A stretch of DNA of 16,209 nucleotides from Candidatus Zixiibacteriota bacterium (GCA_028700875.1 JAQVRW010000023.1:1-16209); one strand, 5' to 3'. Counted from the first letter of the stretch, positions 1 through 7,521 are shown. Notes: a model not told the origin generated them from the letters alone. Numbers and translations are program-made.

Positions 1-3000
1 CGGCCGTGGCCGGGCCATGCACGTACGCCTCCAATTTCCCGTACCCCATATAATTGTTGGCCCGGATAAATTTGCGCACAGCCATCGCCGTATCCGCCGC
101 GAACATCAGCCCGGAATCGGGGGAATTGACCAGCACCCGGGCGTTGAGGTTCTCGTACCGCAACAGCAGCGACTGCTCCTTTTCGGTCACGTCGCGGGTG
201 GCATCATAGTACCCGGATACGCCCGCCGGCGGCCGGTACGTTTTGTCGATCTCGTCGTTGATCACGGCCACGTCGAAACTGGTCGCGCCACCGCGCAGCG
301 AATCGGCCACCCATAACGAATCGGCCCAGGCGTTGGACACCAAATCGATGGAGGCGAACTCGATCCGAATAGGCTCATTAAGATGCATCACCGAGAGGGA
401 ATCGAACCAGATGCGGGCGTTCCTGATTTCATTCCATGCCGGTTCGCCGATAACCGTATCCAGAGTCGTTACGTCCCGCAGCGGAATGCGTATCGTCTTC
501 CAATTCGCATCGTTGCGCGTTCCGGGGACATAGAATTGCGTCGTATCGGACAAATCGATGCGGTAGGAAAAGTAATCGTTATTTTTGTTGAACCCGTCGT
601 AATCGGGATTTTCCATGTCGGGTCGGGTGCCGCCGAAGGTGATGTCGGTTCGATTGCCTTCGGTTCCGTTCACTTTCCAGATATTGTTTTCATCATAGTT
701 GTCGCCGTTCGGGTCGGGGTTTCTCGCCAGGTCATCCCCCCCCGGCTCGTCCTTGTCGAACTTCCCGTCCAAACCGGTATCTTCGTCGTCTTCAAGCGTC
801 CGGTTGCCGTTCTTGTCTTCCGAATCCGGCACGCCGTTGCCGTTGATGTCGTCGCTGATTCGGCCCAGGTCTATGTGGATGATGCCGACGTCCCCCCGGA
901 CGCGCATCTCCAGGAGCTGGGAATTCTCCAACTGCGTAGCGATGCCGCTCGGGATGTCCTTCATGAAGCCGTTCCAGGACTTTTCCGCTTCGATCGCGAT
1001 GGTGTCCACGGTATTGCCCGTGTTCGGCACTAGTTTCACGGTATCCGGCTTGAAATAGGTCACCAGAACACGGGCGATATCCGCCGTCCCCTGTCCTTCC
1101 TCGCGGTTCCATATTTCTTTGTTGGTATAATTGTCCCTGGTGTCCCAGGAAACATGTCCCCGTCCGTACTGCAGGGAAGTATCGACGGCGGCGGGACGGG
1201 AACAGAAGCGCCAATCCCCCCGTCGGACTCCCAGCGAGTAGTCTTCGTCGGACCCTTCGAAATCATCGATATACACGCTTCCGTCGACGTTGGGATTGGG
1301 CCGGGATTGAGCCACCTCGGCGTTGATCCGCATGTTGGATGCCGCCTGAGTGGACACGAAGGGCAACGCATTGACGAACGCCGTGAACGGTTTCACCTCG
1401 AAGTTGTAGGACATGTCGGCGTCCCAGACCATCATTTTGGAGGTCTCTTCGCCCACCTTCGGTTTGCGGTTGGTGGCCTTATCCGACTTGTACAACAGGG
1501 TAGCCCCGGCTTTGAAATTCCGGCTGGGGGCATACTCGAAACGCGTGCCCAACAGCGTCTTTCGCGAGAGAGAAAAGAACGGCGCCGTCTCAAACATGAC
1601 CGAAAGATTGGCGTTGACGTCGGTATATTCATCCTTCAGCAGAGTCAAACGCCCCATCTCATAGCTGATACTATAATCCTCGTCCCTTTTCAGTGTCGTG
1701 CCATTATAGGTGACGACCTCCGATCCTTCGATGATATTGGTCGAATTCAGATTGATAACCGAGGTGCCGCGGTCCTTGGTGGCCACCGTCATGTAATATT
1801 CCGAGGACTTCTGAGTCTCGTATTGGTTGGTTTCCGTGTAGATTTCGGAGACGTGTTCTCGCAGCCGGACCGTATCGCCGGAAGTCGCGACAGCAAACAG
1901 TTGCCGCGAATCGAAGGGGTGCCGGTCGCCAAAAACCAATAATCCCAGGCTGGCATCGACAAGTCCGGCGTTGCGGTCGATCTGGCCGTCGGGTTTCGCC
2001 TCATTGCTTTCGTTGAATCGATCCAGGCCGAGCAACTGGAGGTACTTGAGACCATCCTGGTAATCGAGCGCATCGGGATTGGGATCCTGATTGTTATTAA
2101 TTGGCGTTCCCTTGAAAACGTTGATATCGAGCTCCGACAAATCGATATTCGTGCTGCTCAGGGAATAAACGTTGCGCCATTCGTAATCCCAGACGTGATG
2201 GTTAAGCTTCGTGTGCGTGGTCGGTTTGATCAATTTCAATCGTAGCGTATCCGACCGGGAAATGTCGCCGATCGTGTCGATCAACCCTGTCGCGGCCCGC
2301 TTGACTGTGATAAACGCCGCCATGATATCGTTATCGCCCAGCACCTGTTCGGTAAAAACGACATAAAAGCTCTTGGCATTGATATAATACGAAGTCTCGT
2401 CGATAGTTTCGAAATCGCCTACTTCCGTGTATTCGCTACCCGGATCGGCGCGCAGAGTGTCACGGGGATCGACATAGCATACGCCCGGCGTACGACCCGC
2501 CCGATCGATCGCCGCGGTGGGCTTGTCGTCGACGTAAAGAAGGCACAGGGTAATAGAATCGCCCTTGAAAAAATCGAAATCGTCATTCAGTCGCGGCTTG
2601 GGAAGCGTATCCGAGGTCGGCCAATACATGGTATCGCGGGCGATTCTTCCCAGATCAAAAATGGTCCGCTTGCGATAATCAACGTCGCGTATCACGCGGG
2701 TCGAGGCCGCCGAACTCCCGGCGGTGATCTCCACCGATTCCGTGGACCCCTTTTCCTGGGAAGCAATGGCGGTGATGGAAAGATCGGCGATCTTCGCTGT
2801 GGCCTTGAGGCCGAATAACCCCTGTACCCGGGTGGAATATCTCAGGAATTGAGTGGCCGGCAGATCCAGAGTGGTGTTGCCGGCTTCGATCGACTGGAGG
2901 ACATCGTCTTCATTCCCCTTGTACCGCAAAATCAAGCGGTTGGCCAAAGGCAAATCATTGCGCGAATCCTGACTGACCGATACGCTGATCTTGGAGCCGA

Positions 3001-3658
3001 TCGTCCCGGTGATGTCGAAACGATATACTTGCTCCATGTTGAGCGCGGGGAACTTCGATTGCCGGCCGTAAACACTCGATTGACCGTCGGTCCAGCTGGA
3101 ACGCCCCGAAAAGGTGATCTTGCGATACCCGGACACCTTAAGCCCGGCCCCCCCCTCGCCGAACAACGTTTCAAACGTCTTGGAACGGATGGGGATGGTG
3201 ATATTAAAGAGACCGCCGGCTTTGTTCTGCTGGTCCTTGACCAGCGACCCCTGGTTGGCGGCGGCCGACATCGTTTGCAAGCTCAATTCCACCCGACGAT
3301 TGACAAAGGCCTTGACGTCGTTGGAAACGGGTATCAGGGACTGGTCCTTGCGGAAGTTGCGGGTATAGGTCAACGAGGAGTCTTTGGGATTGGCGGAGAT
3401 ATCGTATTCCTTGCCGAGGGTTGATTTCGCCAGGGGGAAATATTCGTCAAGAGTCAGGGCAAAAATGAATTTACGTTCCGGGACCGGGAAGGGCGAAAGC
3501 CGGGTGGTCGTCGCTTTCAGGGCCGCGCGGAACTGGGGCGGAGCCGCCGCCGCCTGGGGCGGACACCATAGCCCGCTGGCGACCCAGAGAAGGACGATTA
3601 GACGATATGTCAGGCGCCGAAAAGCCATGATTTTTCTTTGTCCGGCGTTTGTATTCAT
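1..3658 (-). CDS. sprA: SprA-family outer-membrane type IX secretion translocon, N-terminal ~1,219 residues (C-terminus beyond window)
   Basis: SprA is the giant outer-membrane beta-barrel through which type IX secretion (T9SS) cargo crosses; Flavobacterium SprA is about 2,400 residues. I translated this frame from the ATG at 3658 to the left edge and it stays open. Visible features are a signal peptide (basic start, hydrophobic stretch about residues 18-30, then AAAAPP), an SprA_N-like segment at about 213-306 (GTIGSKISVSVSQDS, IQSIEAGN-like LQSIEAGN, QGLFGLKA, ITAIASQEKGSTES), an EGSEVVTYNGTTL/DYSISYEMGRLTLL block at about 642-673, and the family hallmark VYIDDFEGS at about 794-802. An Asp-rich stretch at about 935-980 (DINGNGVPDSEDKNGN) resembles calcium-binding thrombospondin type 3 loops. 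An in-frame TAA just upstream limits the start to ATG 3658 or ATG 3628; neither has a well-placed ribosome site. It lies 34 nt after murB. Family assignment is firm; the end of the gene and the exact start are not. Confidence 0.9.
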   Translation of the reverse strand, partial: MNTNAGQRKIMAFRRLTYRLIVLLWVASGLWCPPQAAAAPPQFRAALKATTTRLSPFPVPERKFIFALTLDEYFPLAKSTLGKEYDISANPKDSSLTYTRNFRKDQSLIPVSNDVKAFVNRRVELSLQTMSAAANQGSLVKDQQNKAGGLFNITIPIRSKTFETLFGEGGAGLKVSGYRKITFSGRSSWTDGQSSVYGRQSKFPALNMEQVYRFDITGTIGSKISVSVSQDSRNDLPLANRLILRYKGNEDDVLQSIEAGNTTLDLPATQFLRYSTRVQGLFGLKATAKIADLSITAIASQEKGSTESVEITAGSSAASTRVIRDVDYRKRTIFDLGRIARDTMYWPTSDTLPKPRLNDDFDFFKGDSITLCLLYVDDKPTAAIDRAGRTPGVCYVDPRDTLRADPGSEYTEVGDFETIDETSYYINAKSFYVVFTEQVLGDNDIMAAFITVKRAATGLIDTIGDISRSDTLRLKLIKPTTHTKLNHHVWDYEWRNVYSLSSTNIDLSELDINVFKGTPINNNQDPNPDALDYQDGLKYLQLLGLDRFNESNEAKPDGQIDRNAGLVDASLGLLVFGDRHPFDSRQLFAVATSGDTVRLREHVSEIYTETNQYETQKSSEYYMTVATKDRGTSVINLNSTNIIEGSEVVTYNGTTLKRDEDYSISYEMGRLTLLKDEYTDVNANLSVMFETAPFFSLSRKTLLGTRFEYAPSRNFKAGATLLYKSDKATNRKPKVGEETSKMMVWDADMSYNFEVKPFTAFVNALPFVSTQAASNMRINAEVAQSRPNPNVDGSVYIDDFEGSDEDYSLGVRRGDWRFCSRPAAVDTSLQYGRGHVSWDTRDNYTNKEIWNREEGQGTADIARVLVTYFKPDTVKLVPNTGNTVDTIAIEAEKSWNGFMKDIPSGIATQLENSQLLEMRVRGDVGIIHIDLGRISDDINGNGVPDSEDKNGNRTLEDDEDTGLDGKFDKDEPGGDDLARNPDPNGDNYDENNIWKVNGTEGNRTDITFGGTRPDMENPDYDGFNKNNDYFSYRIDLSDTTQFYVPGTRNDANWKTIRIPLRDVTTLDTVIGEPAWNEIRNARIWFDSLSVMHLNEPIRIEFASIDLVSNAWADSLWVADSLRGGATSFDVAVINDEIDKTYRPPAGVSGYYDATRDVTEKEQSLLLRYENLNARVLVNSPDSGLMFAADTAMAVRKFIRANNYMGYGKLEAYVHGPATA
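736..743 (-). repeat. G8 homopolymer tract inside sprA
   Basis: Eight consecutive C on the plus strand give GGGGGGGG in the coding strand (DEPGGDD region of the Asp-rich segment). The reading frame is intact through it as sequenced. Confidence 0.85.
3148..3155 (-). repeat. G8 homopolymer tract near the 5' end of sprA
   Basis: Eight consecutive C on the plus strand, coding-strand G8 in the context GEGGAG at about residue 170. The frame is intact as sequenced. A one-base slip here would truncate SprA before its barrel. Confidence 0.85.
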
Positions 3659-3683
3659 TCGTTAGAAGTTTTTGCCTATATAA

Positions 3684-3690
3684 CCTCCTC
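3684..3690 (-). promoter_or_regulatory. Strong Shine-Dalgarno-like GAGGAGG upstream of sprA, at abnormal spacing
   Basis: The minus strand reads GAGGAGG between the murB stop (3693) and the sprA ATG (3658). The gap from the motif to the ATG is 25 nt, much longer than the usual 5-9 nt, and an in-frame TAA at 3662-3664 rules out an earlier sprA start. It may act through leader folding or be coincidental. Confidence 0.35.
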
Positions 3691-3692
3691 TG

Positions 3693-4619
3693 TCAGAAGT
3701 TTCCCAAGCAAATGACTTCTTCTTCCAACTCAACGTCAAATTTATCTTTGACCTTTTTCTTTAATATATCGGCCAATTGCCTGATTTCTTTCGACGTGGC
3801 GTGACCGGCGTTGATAATGATATTGGCATGTTTATCATAGACCGCCGCGTCTCCCACGCGCATCGACTTCGCCCCGGCTTCCTCCAACAATTTCCCCGCC
3901 GGAATCTTGCCGCCCGGCTGCCGGGGATCCTCGATATTCTTGAAGAAACATCCGGCCGAACAGGGCCGCCCGGGATGCTTCTCGCGACGCAATTGACGAA
4001 TCTCTTCCGTCCGTTTCCCGATGACCCGGGCGTCGCCGGGATCGAGGCCGAAGGTGACTGTCGCTACGATCTCTTTGGTTGTCTTGAGACGCGATGAACG
4101 ATAGGCGAACTGAAAATAATCGCGTCCTTCCATCCTCACCGTCCCCGTCGAATCCATCACTTCCGCCTGCACCAATCGCGAGCCGACCTGACTGCCAAAT
4201 GCGCCTGCGTTGCCGTAGACCGCTCCGCCGACCGTGCCCCATATGCCGGCCGCGAATTCCAGGCCGGACAACGAACAACTCGTCGCGAAATCGACAAGAT
4301 TATCCATGGTTTCGCCAGTGCCGGCTGTCACCCTATCACCTTCTACTGTCAACCCTAGTATTCGGTTCCTGACGATCAAGCCTCGGTACCCGTCATCACT
4401 CACCAGAAGATTGCTTCCATCTCCCAGCACGAAGTATGGTATGCCCGATTCCTGTGCCAGCGTCACCGCCCGCCCCAATTGATCCGTCGTATTCACCTGT
4501 ACAAAAAGGTCAGCTTCGCCGCCGGTGCGGAAAGTAGTAAATGTAGACAATGAAACGTTGCGTTGAACCGGCCCTCCATAACGCGTGATGAATTGATCAT
4601 ACCGGGCCTGACTATCCAT
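3693..4619 (-). CDS. murB: UDP-N-acetylenolpyruvoylglucosamine reductase (MurB)
   Basis: MurB is a cytoplasmic flavoenzyme that uses NADPH and FAD to reduce UDP-GlcNAc-enolpyruvate to UDP-MurNAc, the second committed step of peptidoglycan synthesis. The 308-residue product has the family length. Visible motifs are TTFRTGGEADL (27-37), the FAD-binding LGDGSNLLVSDDG (65-77), LEFAAGIWGTVGGAVYGNAG (120-139), the YRSS arginine R174, SAGCFFKN (221-228) and the C-terminal VELEEEVICLG with the likely catalytic Glu at about E301. The residue matching the general-acid serine (Ser229 in E. coli) is Cys224 here; cysteine at this site may well occur in other MurB proteins, so I treat it as a variant, not a defect. 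The ATG at 4619 is preceded by AAGGA at 6-nt spacing. It sits 94 nt after a DUF1844 gene and 34 nt before sprA, so it may share transcripts with both. Confidence 0.97.
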   Translation of the reverse strand: MDSQARYDQFITRYGGPVQRNVSLSTFTTFRTGGEADLFVQVNTTDQLGRAVTLAQESGIPYFVLGDGSNLLVSDDGYRGLIVRNRILGLTVEGDRVTAGTGETMDNLVDFATSCSLSGLEFAAGIWGTVGGAVYGNAGAFGSQVGSRLVQAEVMDSTGTVRMEGRDYFQFAYRSSRLKTTKEIVATVTFGLDPGDARVIGKRTEEIRQLRREKHPGRPCSAGCFFKNIEDPRQPGGKIPAGKLLEEAGAKSMRVGDAAVYDKHANIIINAGHATSKEIRQLADILKKKVKDKFDVELEEEVICLGNF

Positions 4620-4637
4620 GCCACATCCTTCTCACTG

Positions 4638-4665
4638 AAAATATGACTTTTCCGGCAAAAAGCAA
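4638..4665 (-). promoter_or_regulatory. Possible sigma70-type promoter upstream of murB
   Basis: The minus strand shows TTGCTT (4660-4665), a 16-nt spacer and TATTTT (4638-4643). The predicted transcript start lies about 12 nt before the murB ATG, just upstream of the AAGGA ribosome site. The match is imperfect, and the gene could equally be read from upstream. Confidence 0.3.
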
Positions 4666-4713
4666 GCTGTTTCGTGACTTTGGTACATATACAAGTCGTT
4701 GTCGGCAAACGGG

Positions 4714-5079
4714 TTATTCGCCCTGACCGGATCCGTCGGCCGACTTTTCTCCGGATGCCTGCTCCGAGCCTTCTTCGGTCGCCGGTTCCGTCTCTATCGG
4801 GGGCGCTTCCCTTTCCCGATTGAGTTCGTCCACGTAATTCATCTGAAGATTATAGACCGCGGAATTGAGGAGTTGCTGTTCTTCGCCCTGCAGGTTTCCT
4901 TTGGTTTTTTCCTGAAGCATGATCAACAGATCGATGGACATCTTCGCCTGCGGCAAATCCCGCTCGATTTTTCCCGAGATCGGCGAGGCGATTTTCCCCA
5001 TCTGGTACCATGCCGCCGACTGCAGGGAAAATACAAGGCTCAAGAAAAGCTCATTGGCTTTGGGGCTATCGTCAGACAT
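4714..5079 (-). CDS. DUF1844 domain protein, small, acidic tail
   Basis: A 121-residue protein with the DUF1844 pattern: LFLSLVFSLQSAAWYQMGKI, then LPQAKMSIDLLIMLQEKTKGNL and a final helix ending LQMNYVDEL. Members are short helical proteins of unknown function found widely in FCB bacteria, Deltaproteobacteria and Acidobacteria. The last ~30 residues are a low-complexity tail rich in Glu, Gly and Ser, probably disordered. I place the start at 5079 (MSDDSPKANE) because GGGAGG lies 6 nt upstream; a longer in-frame version to 5106 would put the ribosome site inside the gene. It begins 52 nt after recG and precedes murB, so co-transcription with recG is likely. No catalytic residues are evident and I assign no function. 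Confidence 0.85.
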   Translation of the reverse strand: MSDDSPKANELFLSLVFSLQSAAWYQMGKIASPISGKIERDLPQAKMSIDLLIMLQEKTKGNLQGEEQQLLNSAVYNLQMNYVDELNREREAPPIETEPATEEGSEQASGEKSADGSGQGE

Positions 5080-5131
5080 ACTCTTCCTCCCAATAACGGC
5101 CAACATCCTCGATACCCGAGGCAGGTAACGG

Positions 5132-7219
5132 TTACGCCACGCTCATCAGGTCGGCGCGCAAGGTAGAGAATATGGCGGCATGGTTCAACAAAAAATCGGG
5201 ACGTTTTCGGGTCTTCCGGTAGTCGCCATAGAGTTTTTCCGCCCAGACTCGCGCCGAAGATAGAATCGGTTGGTCGGTGATCGGATTGGCCAGACGAAAT
5301 TCGGGCAGGCCATGTTGCCGGGTGCCGAAAAACTCGCCCGGCCCGCGCAGTTCCAGATCGGCTTCCGCGATCTTGAAACCATCGGTCGTAGAGGTAAAAT
5401 AGTCGAGTCGTCTTCGGCCGATATCCGACATCGGTTGATAGGCTATGGCCACCGCCAATCCCCGCCGGGTTCCCCGTCCCACCCGGCCGCGCATCTGATG
5501 CAACTGGGCCAGGCCGAACCGTTCGGCATGCTGGATGATCAGGATGTTGGCGTTGGGGATATCGATCCCCACCTCCACCACGGTCGTAGCGACCAACATA
5601 TCCAATTCGCCGTCATGGAATCGTTGTAGTGTCCGATCGCGTTCATCGGCTTTGATCCGCCCGTGTACGAGTCCGATCCGGCGATGAGGCATGAGTTCCG
5701 TCGATAGTTCGCGGAAACCCTCCTCCGCCGCCTGCAAGTCCATCTTTTCCGACTTTTCCACCAGGGGAAAGATGACGAAGGCCTGATTGCCCCGGCCCAG
5801 TTCCTCATCGATATATTTATAGATATCCCCCAACGCCGACGCGAACCGCCAGACCGTCCGGATCGGTATGCGGCCCGGCGGCAGGTCGGGGATGGTTGAA
5901 ATATCCAAATCGCCATAGAGCGTCATCGCCAGCGTCCGGGGAATCGGCGTGGCGGTCATGACCAGCCGGTCAGGGTAATCGCCTTTGCCGGCCAGACGGC
6001 CCCGCTGCAGGACCCCGAAACGATGTTGTTCGTCCACCACCGCCAGGCGCAGATCGGCGAACGTGATGGACTCCCCGATGATCGCATGCGTCCCGAAAAC
6101 AAGCTTGATCTCACCCGACCCCAATCCAGCCGCGACGACCTTTTTCTCCCGGGCGTGCATGGAGCCGATCAACAGCCCGCAGGTAATGCCCGCTTGTCCG
6201 AGCAAATCTTTCCAGTTGGCGTAATGTTGACCCGCCAGAATTTCCGTCGGCACCATGACCGCCGCCTGCCCCCCGTTTTCGATCGCCAGCACCGCCGCCA
6301 GGACGGCCACGGCCGTCTTTCCGGAGCCAACATCTCCCTGCAGAAGACGATTCATCGGCTTGGACGAGGTCATGTCATCGATGATCTGATCCAGCGAACT
6401 CTTCTGCCCCGGCGTCAGATGATACGGCAGGCGGTCGATCACCGACGTGAACAGCTCCCCCGGACGGCCGCAAATGAATTTCTTGTCGCGCTGTTTATAC
6501 CGGAATTTCCGTGATTGCAGCAGGAATTGAAGATAGAGAAGCTCGTCGAACGCCAGTCGCTTCCGGGCAGATTCGGCGCTTTCGGCATCGTTCGGATAAT
6601 GAATATGCCGGATGGCTTCGGCCAGGTCGGGAAGATTTTCCGATTTGATGATTTCGGCAGGAAGATATTCGACGATGCCGTCGCCCAATGCATCCAGGGC
6701 GCCCTTGATCAGTTTGCGGATACTTCGTGAGGTCAGGCCGACTGCCTGCAGTTCGGCCGTCAGCGGATAGATCGGCACGATTCGCCCGGTGTGAATCTGA
6801 TCCTCGGTGCCGTCGCCGATGAACTCATATTCGGGATGAAGCATCTGGTAGCCCATGAAATAGCCGACCGTCCCGGTCACGGCCAACTCATCCCCCTTCT
6901 TGAATTGCTTTTCAAGATACCGATAGCCGGCGAACCAAATCAGCGACAGATAGCCGGTGTCGTCTCCCAGAACCACTTCCAGCCGGGTCTTGCCTCCCTT
7001 GAGCAATCCCTTCCCGATCACCCGCCCCACGACGGTTTTATAATCATGCTCCCGCAACGAGGCGATAGTGGCAACTTGAGAGCGGTCGATATACTTGCGG
7101 GGGAAATAATACAGCAGCTTGCCGACGGTGTCGATGCCATGGGCAGCCAGCACCGCTCCGCGTTTCGGCCCCACCCCTTTGAGATATTGGATATCGGTTG
7201 TGAATTCCAGCTTAGCCAC
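5132..7219 (-). CDS. recG: ATP-dependent DNA helicase RecG
   Basis: RecG is a cytoplasmic superfamily 2 helicase/translocase that reverses stalled replication forks and processes branched DNA. The 695-residue product has the typical family length. The N-terminal region (LKGVGPKRG near residue 13, then the OB-fold wedge at about 60-150) precedes the two helicase lobes: Walker A GDVGSGKT (295-302), motif II DEQHRFG (396-402, the DEQH form normal for RecG), motif III ATPIPRTLA (423-431), motif V VVEVGIDIPNA and motif VI QMRGRVGRG (575-583). The C-terminal LRGPGEFFGTRQHG block is typical of RecG. The start is GTG at 7219; an in-frame TAG at 7229-7231 blocks any earlier start, and a good ribosome site is missing (only GGCGGGG about 12 nt away). 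A promoter points the transcript start at the GTG itself. DUF1844 and murB follow. Confidence 0.97.
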   Translation of the reverse strand: MAKLEFTTDIQYLKGVGPKRGAVLAAHGIDTVGKLLYYFPRKYIDRSQVATIASLREHDYKTVVGRVIGKGLLKGGKTRLEVVLGDDTGYLSLIWFAGYRYLEKQFKKGDELAVTGTVGYFMGYQMLHPEYEFIGDGTEDQIHTGRIVPIYPLTAELQAVGLTSRSIRKLIKGALDALGDGIVEYLPAEIIKSENLPDLAEAIRHIHYPNDAESAESARKRLAFDELLYLQFLLQSRKFRYKQRDKKFICGRPGELFTSVIDRLPYHLTPGQKSSLDQIIDDMTSSKPMNRLLQGDVGSGKTAVAVLAAVLAIENGGQAAVMVPTEILAGQHYANWKDLLGQAGITCGLLIGSMHAREKKVVAAGLGSGEIKLVFGTHAIIGESITFADLRLAVVDEQHRFGVLQRGRLAGKGDYPDRLVMTATPIPRTLAMTLYGDLDISTIPDLPPGRIPIRTVWRFASALGDIYKYIDEELGRGNQAFVIFPLVEKSEKMDLQAAEEGFRELSTELMPHRRIGLVHGRIKADERDRTLQRFHDGELDMLVATTVVEVGIDIPNANILIIQHAERFGLAQLHQMRGRVGRGTRRGLAVAIAYQPMSDIGRRRLDYFTSTTDGFKIAEADLELRGPGEFFGTRQHGLPEFRLANPITDQPILSSARVWAEKLYGDYRKTRKRPDFLLNHAAIFSTLRADLMSVA

Positions 7220-7225
7220 ATTTTC

Positions 7226-7254
7226 AAGCTACGCCCCGCCAAAATCGAAGTCAA
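7226..7254 (-). promoter_or_regulatory. Predicted recG promoter, placing +1 at the GTG start codon
   Basis: The minus strand has TTGACT (7249-7254, five of six bases of the -35 consensus), a 17-nt spacer and TAGCTT (7226-7231, weak -10). Exactly 6 nt separate the -10 box from the recG GTG at 7219, so the usual 7-nt rule puts the first transcribed base on the start codon. The in-frame TAG stop overlaps the -10 box. Confidence 0.5.
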
Positions 7255-7366
7255 TCATTAATCGCAGCCGGGAGGCGTTTCGCGACATCCGGATACGGAG
7301 ACCTGTCCTGTAGATGCTTTGGCGTTTCGATTCGAAGGTGATGCGATGGCTTTGCCTAATAAAAAG

Positions 7367-7459
7367 CGGAAGGGGTGGGAATCGAACCCACCGCCGACGG
7401 CATAACCGCCGGCCCACGGTTTTGAAGACCGCAAGGGCCACCAGACCCTATCCGCTTCC
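7367..7459 (-). tRNA. selC: tRNA-Sec (anticodon UCA), long variable arm, unpaired C6 in the acceptor stem
   Basis: This tRNA reads UGA as selenocysteine and is charged via SerRS and SelA and delivered by SelB. Reading the minus strand from G1 at 7459, the D arm has a 6-bp stem (7449-7444 with 7439-7434) and a UGGU loop. The anticodon loop is CUUCAAA with UCA at 7425-7423. The variable arm is 8 bp (7413-7406 with 7400-7393), and the T arm is GUGGG/CCCAC with loop UUCGAUU. These are diagnostic of bacterial tRNA-Sec and close to E. coli selC. The acceptor 5' strand GGAAGCGG (8 nt) faces only CCCUUCC (7 nt), leaving C6 without a partner, so the coaxial stack has 12 pairs, not 13. G73 is at 7367 and CCA is not encoded. 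Neither selA nor selB is in the window. Confidence 0.93.
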
Positions 7460-7465
7460 GAAGTA

Positions 7466-7494
7466 TTAATACGAAACCGGCCCCGAAAAATCAA
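7466..7494 (-). promoter_or_regulatory. Predicted selC promoter, placing +1 at G1 of the tRNA
   Basis: The minus strand shows TTGATT (7489-7494), a 17-nt spacer and TATTAA (7466-7471). Six nt separate the -10 box from G1 of the tRNA at 7459, so transcription should begin at or within a base or two of the mature 5' end. Confidence 0.55.
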
Positions 7495-7505
7495 GCGGAC
7501 TTTCT

Positions 7506-7521
7506 GGCGGATCTGCCCGCC
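7506..7521 (-). other. Small GC hairpin downstream of bshB1
   Basis: A 5-bp inverted repeat (GGCGG/CCGCC, 6-nt loop) lies 31 nt after the bshB1 stop. It lacks a following U-run, so it is at best a weak end-of-operon structure. Confidence 0.25.

Noticed and set aside
5107..5121. Small hairpin (CCTCG/CGAGG) between recG and the DUF1844 gene as a terminator
   Set aside because: The stem is only 5 bp with no following U-run, and the gap is 52 nt; read-through within one operon is more likely.
7361..7387. T-arm of tRNA-Sec plus a T5 run as an intrinsic terminator
   Set aside because: The T-run begins about 9 nt after the T stem, too far for a classical terminator; it may only be the 3' trailer.
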